Part shown: one piece after another, positions 40,801 through 52,800 of the stretch
Layout of the letters: every line of letters begins with the position of its first letter
Position numbering within the stretch: the first letter of the stretch is position 1
Assembly: GCA_934047225.1 (NCBI GenBank)
Contig: OW203988.1
Coordinates: forward strand, 5,552,229-5,616,228
Direction: 5' to 3'
Origin: Ypsolopha sequella
Lineage: Eukaryota > Arthropoda > Insecta > Lepidoptera > Ypsolophidae
DNA length: 64,000 nt
Notes under the pieces: model-generated
Database searches by the model: none
Told to the model about the DNA's origin: nothing
What the model saw: the letters and a program-made list of their open reading frames with translations, nothing else
Translations under genes and position numbers: made by a program

Positions 40801-43800
40801 GGTGGGGATGAGGTACTCTTGATGTTAGCGGGGGGCGGATGGTGCAAGATATATACTTCAATGCGGGTTTGAATAGGAAGTAAAGTTGATGCCGGGGTCG
40901 ACTGTGGAGGTACCACCATCTTACTCGCAAACCCTCCCGAATATTCGGGGAAGAGTAAGAAGACAGCTCTCAAACAGGTACAACCTGGTGGTCCACCATA
41001 CCTGGGACTGATTGATGGCAGTATGTCTTATATAAAAGAGACTGGTGACGGGCAGCGGGGTCACTGGTGCGAGGGTTTCACCAACCCGCCTACCCATGGC
41101 ATTTATGGGCATTTCTTTCAAGAGGACCGCCAAGAGTGGCAAAATCTTAGAAAAACATTTGTCCAGCAGTGGACAAAACAGGCTGATGGATTTAAATGCA
41201 ACATGAAGCAGGTTTTAAGGAGCAGATCTCTCGATTGCTCTAATGGTATATTTTGTTCCAGGTCGGGTGAATGGTCCCGCGTGGGTTGTCACACCGAGAT
41301 CGACTACGATTGGTCGCCATACTCCGGCGAGCCGCTGCTTATCAATTGTACTTGCAATCATCTCTCTACCTTCGCTGTGCTGGTCGACGAAGTTGATATT
41401 GAGGTGTGTAAATTTTTTTAAATAATGTGATATGTTTAATTTAATCTTCCAAATGTTCTTCATAACTCTGCAACTAAACACCGAGTCGCAATGAAACTTG
41501 CAGCGTAATATACGAATATACATATATCGTGAACTGGGGTGTCAGAAAGTCGGCTAGTTTCATAAGGACTTAACAAAAACTAAAATGAATTAATTGACGT
41601 GGGTGCAGCCACTAGAAATATTCTTATAAAACAGCTCAAAAGTAAAAGATACAAGATACGTTTATACGTTAAACAACATATTAAAAAAATTATATATGTA
41701 TATATCGTCACGACATGAACCCCAGAGGAGGTGTCAGAGGTGTTCTCGACGATTATTACGTCCCAACGTGATGGGTGGTGAGCCCTATCGCCGTACTTCG
41801 GGCACAAATACACGCTTTTTAGGGCATGCAGGTTTTCTTACGATGTTTTCCTTCACCGTTCAGGAAGTGGTGAGTAAGAACAAATACTATGCACATAAAT
41901 TCCAAAAAACTCATTGGTGCATGCACAACCGAGGATCAAACGTGGATCTCAAGATTGAGAGGCCAGCGTTCTACCCCCTGAGCTACCGCTGCTTCTATAA
42001 CAAAAACTTGGAATTTAAGGCGTAAAGGCCCGTTTTAAAATATAAAAAAAAAAACGTTAAATGATACTTGAACGACGAAACAGCCAATCACAGCGCTGCA
42101 TTTCATACGAAGTATTATTTTACTTGAAATTCTCAATTGTGAAATTGGGGTAAACAAGAGAAAATGCAAGAACAACTTTATCAAGCACTGAACGCAACAC
42201 CAATAAAATGTATCCTGTGAATTTCCCACAGTTCATCCCGGAGCCATCATTACTGGAATCCGTGACATCATACACAGCATTCAGCATATCTTTGCCCCTC
42301 CTGCTGATCACGTGGTTGGCGTTATGTCTGCTGCGAGGCGGCGCGGCTACAGTCTCCAACTCCATACACAAGCACCTCATATTCTGTGTGTTCATGGCTG
42401 AGTTGCTGTACCTTATCGCTTTGAAGGCGAGGAGTTCTTTGGTGCAGAATGAGGTGAGTTTTGAGAGACTGTTATGGTTATTATGTTAGCTCCATTTCTT
42501 TGTAGGATTCCTGTGAAAATAACAGAAACCTTTATATCGCATCTATGGTGCCTGTATTTCCTATATGTCCACTTAGCCACATTGGCCACCCGCTACTGTA
42601 TACCTTTAAGAACGCAGTATATTTGGGGTGCCGTATCTTGCGTGGTGAATCTTGCCCGCAGCTATTGAACACCGTGACCTCGACAAATACACCCAAGCGT
42701 GCCATCGCCGCCTGCTGCACGAGCCGAGGGTCGCGATCGTGGCGCGGCGTCACTCTCCGCTCCCGCGCGCCCTCTATTACCTGAACGCACTGCCGTCAGC
42801 TGAACCACAGAGTGATCTGTTTGGTGATAGCTTAATGAACGTTTATAAGGGGTGTTTAGGGTTCTGTGAGAGTGATGCCTGAATGTCATGTTTTTCTTTA
42901 CGATTTAATTTTCGTTTTGTTATTTTTAATTTAATGTTTTAAGTTTCTTGATTTGTGTAGCGTAAAAGATACTCGTATTTCTGTAATGTTACACGAAATT
43001 TTCTGAATAAATAAATAAATAATTATCTTTGAACGTTTTTCAACTAAAATCTGTCATAAATAAAGACTGTACGTGAAGAATTAATGTACCTAGGACCACT
43101 GTAGAAGTGCAAAAGATCTATTATGATGACGTCACTTTTTGAAAACATTGATAATTTCAATTGGAATGAGACACAAATATAAAGCATATTTTCAAACATA
43201 TTATATCTGACTGAGTTTTATAAGACTGACGTTTAAAACACCTTCCAAAATGCATCGAAAATAAGGTTACATTTAAACAACCGCCCAAATTATAATGGGA
43301 GGTTCAGTAAATGATAGAGACTACGCATGTCAAGTTTCAAGTGGATAAGATAAAGTAATGGCAGGTCACGTGACATCGAGAAACGTATTAATGTGTGAAT
43401 AAAACTTCGATTCAGTTGTGTGGGTGGACACCGTGTGTGTATAGCTTTGAATCCATTGTGTAAAGTCCACCCACACCACTGAATTGAAATTTTACTCATA
43501 TATTAATACGATTTTCGATGTCATGTGCTACCATTATCTGATCCAACTGAAACTTCACATGTGTAGTCCTCTATCACCCACTGTACCTCCAATAGGAATT
43601 CGGGTGGTTTATTAAAATTCACCTTATAAATTAGCGAATATCGGGTGAATGATGTATATATGTATTTTACTAATAATGCATATTTCTGCTCTAGTTCGCG
43701 TGTAAACTGATCGCAATGTCGCTCCACTACTGGTGGGTGGCTGCGCTCGGGTGGTCGGCGTGTGACGCGTACCAACTGAGGCGTCTCGTCCGAGAGCTGA

Positions 43801-46800
43801 GAGACGTGAACCATGGCGGGCTGGCGGCGCATCTAGCGGTCGCGTACGCTGCGCCCGCCGTGCTACTGGCGCTAGCTGTGGGCCACCATCAGCAGCAGTA
43901 TGGGAACGCGCTATTGTAAGTTAATGTCTCGTCCGAGAGCTGAGAGATGTGAACCATGCATGCTCTAATTAGCGACTATTTATAATGGGCGCTAACATGC
44001 TGTAAGCATCGACGTCACCATTTATATTTTCTCTTGCACCCATGCCCGTCTCTAGCTACGGCATGAGGGTGCCAACTTCCTGCCAATACTTTTTTAAAAG
44101 TTGCTAACTATGAATAACCCGATATTTAAACAAACTTTGTAAGGTTTATTGATATTGGCTTCTCGAATTTATTGACATTTTATAATGGAAAAGAGTTACT
44201 TTAAAATTAATGAGTTTTTTTAAATTCTTATTATTTGAAATTTGTATCTGTGATCAGTCTTTGACATTTATTATTCTGTATTTGACGTAGGATAATTATA
44301 ATAATTTTAAATTTTTTATTACTTATATAGTTAATTTTGAAGAATTAATTTATAATTGGTATTGTGTTATTTTTAAGACTACTTCTGTAGCTGTACATGC
44401 AGTCAATGTTAAATAATTTTACAATTTCTTTGTAGTCTTAATTATGAAGAAAAATGTCTTATGTCTTATCGTTAAAACATGTAATTGTGTTCTCTTTAAT
44501 GATAAGAAATACATAAATATATATAAAACTAGTAGTACGATTTCTTCAATTTCCAACACTGATAGCAGGATAGTGTATACAATTTTCAACAAGTACGACA
44601 GAGATGGCATTAGAAGCCGTGTCGCAACCCCTGAACACACCCCTGACTTGTTACAGCTTTGGCAACTTTTAACCCTTATTTTGTTTTTAAACCCGGTGTT
44701 ATATACATCCCCAACAGTTGCTGGGTGTCGTGCCACGAAGGTGTGGTGTGGTGGCTGGTTGTCCCATGCTCCGTGTACGCCGCCGTCGCTCTCATCTGTC
44801 TCGCTGGAGCGACGCGGGCCGCCTTTACCGCGAGGGAACACGTCACTGGGTTCGGAAATCTCAGGTAACTAGACATTACCATACAAACGGTACAAAGCAA
44901 TGTGGGGTGTCTATGGAAGCTTTTTATTACATTTTAGGCTGAGTCCATTAAATTATCTAGATCTATGTTTAAGTCGAACTAAAAATCGTGAAATTTGAGT
45001 AATATCTTAAATTTAAATATATACTTAAATTTAACGGTTTTTGCTTTTATTGTTTTAGATAAAATCGAAAAATTAATACGAGTCAAACATCTAAAATGTT
45101 ATCTAGATTAATATTAACCAAAAATAATATTTAAAAACATCCACAGTCTTGCCAAAAGGTGGTTACTCCTGAAATAAGTTTTAAATTTTGCGCCCGCGAT
45201 GAAATCAACACGATTGTATTGTCCTCTCAAGTTGCATGGAGCGTGCACCTTATAGTGAAATGAAACAGCATGACATTCGGTCACGCCCACAACTGAGTTG
45301 ATCCCGTCATGATGTCTGTTCTAAACACGCAATACCGCCCTTGAAAAAGAATTCGGAAGCAAGCAGTAGAGTCAATACCACTTATTATCAGTCTGTTAGT
45401 CTATAGTCAACCCGACTCATCTCCACAAGCTGTCAAGTGGTTTAGTATTTGTAAATCACCAATTATAATTATATCAGCTTAAAGTTTTACTGCTGGATAT
45501 AAGCCTCTCTCTTAGTACTAAAGTATGTTGCTTGCTGCTGCTTGCATATTTGACCATAAATGTAAATTATAAAATGTTAAGTATAAAATCTATAATAATA
45601 AAAAATGCTCACCAAATTTTATCGGTTTGCAATGGCAAGCCCCTCTCCTGTTGCACAACAATACTAATTGGTAAATAATTGATTCTTTTTTTTTTAACAA
45701 ATCTTACAATTTTGAAATCTGGAAGGCTATTCTGGCAAGTGCAAAAAAATTTGCTACAGCAGGTTTCGAATGATTTTACAAAGGATTTTCTACGGATATG
45801 ATTGATTTTTCTGCTTTCGCAATTTTTGCGCACGCGCCGGAATCGACGTCCTGGAAAGTGTATATTGCCAAGAAGATAGAAATATTCAAGGCAAAATACA
45901 CTTTATTTGAAGGTCATAAAAGTGTCATTACCTCATATCAAGTTTTGATCGTGATTTATGCATGCCTTATCTTGAAGAACGATCGTATGATATTTATTAC
46001 AAACCTATTTAATCTTATCTCGGGTTTCATCCTCAAATATTAATAATGTTGCATTTCTCTAAAATGTGGCGATAGCTCAGTTGGTAGTATCTTCAACCTT
46101 GGAACTCAGGATCGAATGCTGACAATCTGAGCTATCACCAATGAGTTCACAGGAATTGTGTACACCTTGCTAAAGACATTGCTAAAACTTACATGCCCTT
46201 TTAAGTAAAGCCCTGCAATCAACATCCTGATACAAAGTAATTGCCCCAATATCAAATGATTAATTGAAGAGTTCCGCTGCCTATGTCTGAAGACTATAAT
46301 CAGATCATGATCAAAAAGAAACTTGTCTGAAGGGAAACTGCCAAAAAAAAATCATCAATTCGGTTAAGAAATGATGGAGCGATGGAGTAACATAACAAAA
46401 AAATATATATACAACGTGTAATAGAAGGTTGTTACCATATTTGAAGAGCTTATTCAGCCAATGGTATAGAACAACTTTTACTATGGAACAAAACCTGTAT
46501 CTCGAAAAATTTTTTTTACTGTTTCATAGAAAAATGCAATGCCGCTCGGCCGAAATGTTTGGAAGGGTAGATTTTTTTTTTGAGATTTCTATGTTGGCTC
46601 CATATCCATAGTAAAAGCTGTTCTATACCATTGACTGAATAAGCTTTTCAAATATGGTTACACCTTTCTGTTACACGTGTTGTATACAGGTGAAATCGAG
46701 AACTTCTTTGAAGTCGGTTAAAAACGTAAATGTTTGTGTCCAGGACTGGACTCTTTAATTTGACAGCCTGCGGTGTGGGTTTGATCGGGAACTTTATGAA

Positions 46801-49800
46801 ACACTGCTGTATGTACCTTTAAATTTTAATCGTTTCACAATACAAAATATCCCGACAAAAATGCGTGCGATTTACGAAAAAACCATTTGACCTCTCCCCG
46901 GAAACGGAAGTTCAACCCAAGCATAGACAAACCCATAGAGTAATTTAGGGAGTAACAATACTGACTGACCAATCTATGATTATTTAACACATTGGGTTGA
47001 AATATGAAACATTATACAATATTAAACATTATACATTTTGATAGGTATATTTAACGTTTTTTAAGTGACATCGAGTATTTATTATGATCGGTTGACCACA
47101 GTTTGTTTTTATTGCCCGTAGAATGCTCCTAGCAGTGAGTATAATCTCGCTGCCCCTGCTCTGCCTGTCGTGGGCCACGGCGCTGCTACTCAGCAGTGAA
47201 GCGGGTGACAAGCGCGCTAGTCTCAGTGCAGCGCTCTCTGTAGCGGTGACGTTGCACGCCGCGGCAGCCGCTGTCGGACACGCGGCCAACCCGAGGGTCC
47301 GAGGGAATCTTCGGAGGTGACTTTTTATTCATTTTCCATTATTAGCTTGACACACATACAGTAGAGGAATCAGACTCAATTCGCTTAGATTAAATTTCGA
47401 GATTTATGTTTAATAAACCGTATTTTGGAACTTGTGGTCTAAAAAACCTCATGATGATGAATATTTTTACGAAAAAACTGCGACTTCCATTTGCCTTCGT
47501 GTGACGTCACTTGAGAAATGGCTGTTTATAAATGTGTCGTTATCAAGATGAGTTTATAATAATTTGTTTCAGACTGATTTGACAGCTGGATGACAGATGA
47601 GTAGACAGATAGAGACGGACCACTTTTTTTATAAGCAATCGCACATCCCAATCAGTATATTGTCTAAAATTCTCAAGTGACGTCATATCGGACAATTCTT
47701 TAAAAAAATCATAATAAAATAATGCTCAATTTATGTAATAAAATAATGAAAACTACGTATTATTATATCCTAAAAAAGACGTAAATTCTCTGAAAAAAAA
47801 AACATGAAAAAAGCTTTTAGAAATTAAGCTATGGGAATTGATTGGAATCGATCTCAATCACAAAAACTATGCCCCTATTAAATAAACACATTGCATGGCA
47901 AGTTTTTGTAACAACTGTGTCCACGGTGGCAAGAGATGAGCATCGGACGCTGCTAAAGGCGTATGGCAGACAAGCTTGCCAAGATGTTTTGAAACAAAAA
48001 CTGTTTTTTACCCAGCTTTGGTTGTATACAGTACCTGGCAGAGAATAATGCACATCGGCTATCTTCGGCTTTGTAGAGCGTCGTCTCTGTCACCGGACTG
48101 TTAGTGCTTCGTGTGACAGAGATGACGCCACGATACGATGTGTTTTATTTACTGTACGTAAATTGTATATGCTATGATCTATTTATATAAGACGTTATTT
48201 GTCACAACTTAACGCTTTAAATCCTTTATTAATAACACCTTGATTGAGGCTATGTGAGGTCTGGCCTATTAAGGCACTAGCATTATCGTCATCAGCCAAC
48301 AGCAGTCCCTTATGGACAATCCAGATATAGGCCTCTTCCGAAGCAAAGACACAGAAGCGTACTATTATCATCTTAACAGACAGGTGGATAATCGTAGTGG
48401 TAGGTGTAAACTGAGATATAACCACTGATTACTCCAAATATGTACCCTGGACACTTAAACCAAGACCTAACTAAGTAACTTACAAACCTTTCACTTCAAC
48501 TGCTGGTGCTTCGGCCGTGACTTGTCACCACCCTCATGACGAAACCATGCTGACAAGCGACTCGTCGTGTTCTGACATGACGTCATAAGAAGCCGTACCG
48601 GCGGAGTGGTTACAGACAGTTGCGTAGTATCGGTCATTGCTCTGTTACCAACTTCTGTAGATTTTGTTTTGTGTGTGACCCAGTATGTATAAAAAGGGGG
48701 TTATTCCACTCTAAGATGGTTCTCCCAATCAATGGTCTAACCTAGATTTCATTCCTAACAGAACGATCCTCCGCTGCATGGGCAAGAAGGTTCCCCTGGT
48801 GGACACGTCAGTGATAATCAGCAGTAGCGCTCACAACATTTCTGGCATCAACCGATCTTCGCTCGCGTACCACAGCGGCGAGCCGGGCCGCCAACTGAGG
48901 AACATCGGGATATCTGCCTCCAGTACCACGTCTAGGTCCACTACCAAGACTAGCTCCAGTCCGTACAGGTGTGTATGTGTCTGTGTGTACACACACAACA
49001 TCTTCGGCGTCAACTGATCTTCGCTAGCGTACCACAGCGGCGAACCAGGACGCCAGTTGAGAAGCATCGGGATATCTGCTTGCAGTACCATGTCTAGACC
49101 CACTACCAAGACTATATAGCTCCAGTCCGTACAGGTAGTCAGCAATTAGTTATCATTCATTTTCCAGTAGCGGATGCCCTGCAGCTTTGCTTGCGTGGAT
49201 TCCTTTTCTCTCGATCCCGTGTAAAATTCCTGAAATATCTTCTTAGCGGATGTCTACGTCGTACAACGAAAGTACATTCCCAATTTCATGTTCCCAAGTC
49301 CAACCGTTTGATCTAGGCGGTTGGGGTATTTTTTTATAATTTAGTATATGTATAGATATCCATATCGTTCGGTTTCAGTTTAGACGTACCAAGTTGAAAC
49401 TATCTTTTTACCAACAGCAGATCGGACGGTCAGCTGCGTCACACTTCCACCTCCACATCCAACTACAATACGAGCGCCAGCGACATGCCAGCTTATCTCC
49501 GCGGGTTCGACTCCTCCTTACACACGAGACGAGAGGGTGAGTCGAAACAGTCTACGAGCAGTTAACCAAAGGCACTGCGCTCGCGTCCCATACAAAGATA
49601 CCCAGCTGGAGTATTATTTCAAGATTTAAAAAAAAATCATTTTTTTTTTTTATTGTTTTTGTCGATGTATTTAGATCTAGTTTCACCCACTTTCGGATGT
49701 GCACTTGTACGAGTGACACACTGTATAAATAAACATTCGTAATAATTTTTCATTTTTGTTTTTTTTAAATCGTGTTTAAAATATATATTTTGATGTATTT

Positions 49801-52800
49801 TATTCAAACACTTAAATAAAAATATTTATATGCTTAATATTCAGAGAAACTGATTGGTATATGCTTGACCATCAAGATTCGAACTTGGGTCTCAAGATTG
49901 AGAGTCCGGTGTCCTACTGGCTCAGTTACCGCTGCTCTTAAAATAAACTCAAATATATTTCAACGATTTTTATTGTATAGTTAGTATCTGGGGATGAACA
50001 AATAATGATAGTAACATAAAATGTAAAGATAATTCAACGATGGACATACAGCACACTAATAAAAGTATTGATACCTTCATAATGCTTATTATTTCGAAAT
50101 ATAGTGGGTGCCAAGCGACCAGATGTTATGACGTATCCACGTTTTTAGTTAGATAGCTGAGAGTGGTGTTTGATGTATCTGCATAATTATGGTTAAACAA
50201 ACTCTAAATGATCTGGCATCGTTCTCAGACGAAAGTCGCCGTCGTCGCAAAGCGCAGCCGGATGGCGAGACGACGACGGGAGAGACTGCTGAAGAAGCGA
50301 CGGAAGCCACCGACAGCGATACTGACGGCAGTGGCGCCAGGAGTCTGGAGCTCGCGTCCAGTCACTCCTCGGACGATGATGAGACCAGCACCAGGCGGTC
50401 CAGCAGACCTGCTTCTAATAGCACTCGTGAGTACTCTCCAGTTTAGTACTAGAGTAAGAGGATAATTCTCGAGACGAGATTCCTTGGTTTTGGGCATGTA
50501 ATGGATTTGACTGACAAAATAAGGCTTTTTGATTGAAGTGGCTCCGATGCATTGGGAATGTTTTGATACAATATTTACTCGAGACCCTGTCTCGGCTGGA
50601 TCCTTGAAACATCCCTGTGAGTTTTCAACAGTTTCTGTGAGTATAATCTCTTGCCAGTTAATTTGTTAATTCCTAAACACATTCAAATGCAATGTATTTA
50701 GTCTGCTTTGATGAGAGATTCCACAAAAAAAATATGGTTGCAAAATTTCTAAGTTAGGATAGGCTGAGATAACAAATTCTTCTAGAAGATAATGTTCCTA
50801 TCAAATATTTGATCGCAGGAGACCGAGGCACCAGTAGTAATGGCGGCGGGTATCTACCCAACATCACGGAGGGAGCGCCACTCGCGCTCGCGCCGCGGTG
50901 GCCTGCTCACATCAGAGATGGTATGTTTTGTATCTCTTTGTTTTTTCTTTTCATTTAGCCAGAAAATTTTCAGGCGTATCGAGAAACTCTTATAATTTGT
51001 TTTAATGACGACTCACTATAGTTCCTATTACAAGATAGTAGTTATTAATAAATTGCATGTAACCGCAATCATGAGTGGAAAAAATTATATATACAACTGA
51101 CTTTAAAAGCAACCCCGATAATTTTTGGGTGTGTTGATAGACATTTGTAGATGATGTTTTAGATGAGAAAACCAATGAATCGAATATTTAAAAAAGCATT
51201 AGAAAATGTTACTTGCAAACATAATATATGGTTATCCTAACCATTCCAGTACGGACCAACTTCAAAATAGTCTGACTAGATTCAAATAGTTTATTTTGTA
51301 AAGTAGGTATACATAACCCACTTTTTACGAGTCAAATTTAATATTATAAAAATAAATGTAATCAAATAATAAATGTATGTACATAAACTAAATTCAAGGT
51401 TTGTTTAATTTATGTAGCAATATATATTATATATACGATTAAAATGATAAGTTAAATCTATAAATATATAAGGTGAAATCTAATAAACCGATCGAACCCA
51501 TACCGGAGACCTGGCCATTGACCAGGAACAAGGTTCAATGATCGCCAACCGAGCCCCAGCCCGAAGGAAAGATTTGAATCAACAATGTAAATAACTCCGC
51601 GGGATTCGATTGAGGTTTCTTATGGGTGACCATGATTTTTCAGGAGTTTATGGAAACCTTGAAGTGGTTTTTACTCTTAAAACAATTAATGAAATTAAAT
51701 TGAAATACTTATGTATCATGAGCTCGGTTATTATTCTTCTATACCCTATTAAATTATCGGGGTTAGGTACAAAGTCACCCTGTAATCCCTTCGAAATCCT
51801 TTATAAAATAAATACAATAAATAATTAATTTTCCCAGTTATTTATTTATCTATTTAATATTCTATCTGGCCTAGTACTCATTAGAAATTTATTATATATA
51901 AACCCTAACCAATCCACAGACCAAAATCGGGCCGACATCCGGTGGTCTCAGGAGACGGGGTCGGACGAGGGCCCCGCGGCGCTGGGCACTCCGTCCCCCG
52001 CGCCCCTCCCGCACCCCGACCTCACATCGGACGTGTACGGTGGCAGGGGGGGGCGCCACCAGCCCAGCCTACTCGAGAACGTGCACGACACCTACGTCGC
52101 GAGCGTCGACGCGCAGCGACTGCCGCTCGACAACAGGTAGGTCGTAGCCGTCGTAGTGATGTTACGACGTGGTTTACCAATGAACCGGGTTGAGCCTTAA
52201 ATCGTCCAAACCGGTTGGAATCTATGTCAAACCGGTTTAGACGGTTAGAGCGGGTGGTAGTGCACGGGCTTTTTTAAGAGAAAACTTTAAACTTTTGCGA
52301 TTTTCACACATTACGAGTATAAGATTCGGGTTTTAATCGCGGAAACATACAAAATACCTTAACGGTTATGTGCTTGACGTTTCGACGCCTCTGTAGGGCG
52401 TCTTTTTTTAACAGGTTTGGCAGAGACCAAATACTACGGATTTAAATTTAATTTCATAATCCAGTTTCTTTATCATACGATCATATATCGTAGTTTTACG
52501 CATCGATTTTGTCAATACTGTTTGCAAACCGGTTAACGGTTTGTAAACCGGGTAACATCAAATTTGTTGGTTCGGTTTGCAAACCGGTTTGCGTACATGC
52601 CTAAACCGGTTTAAGTCGGTTGGAAAATTTCCAAACCGTCACATCACTAGTGGGTCGTTGGAGAATCTGTGAAAATTTCGAATCTTGTCCATTGAGGACG
52701 TTTTTTCAATAGTATTTTATTTGACATTTTGTTTTATACGGACCAATATTAGCTCCAATAACTCCAATAGTTATACAAGGTGACTTTTTGATCATCGTCC

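Noticed and set aside
46067..46143. Functional tRNA gene
   Set aside because: The A box is good, but no proper acceptor, anticodon or T arm can be folded.
50208..50465. Arg-rich ORF overlapping exon 36 in another frame
   Set aside because: A frame shadow of the charged tail exon; the stan frame fits the splice phases.
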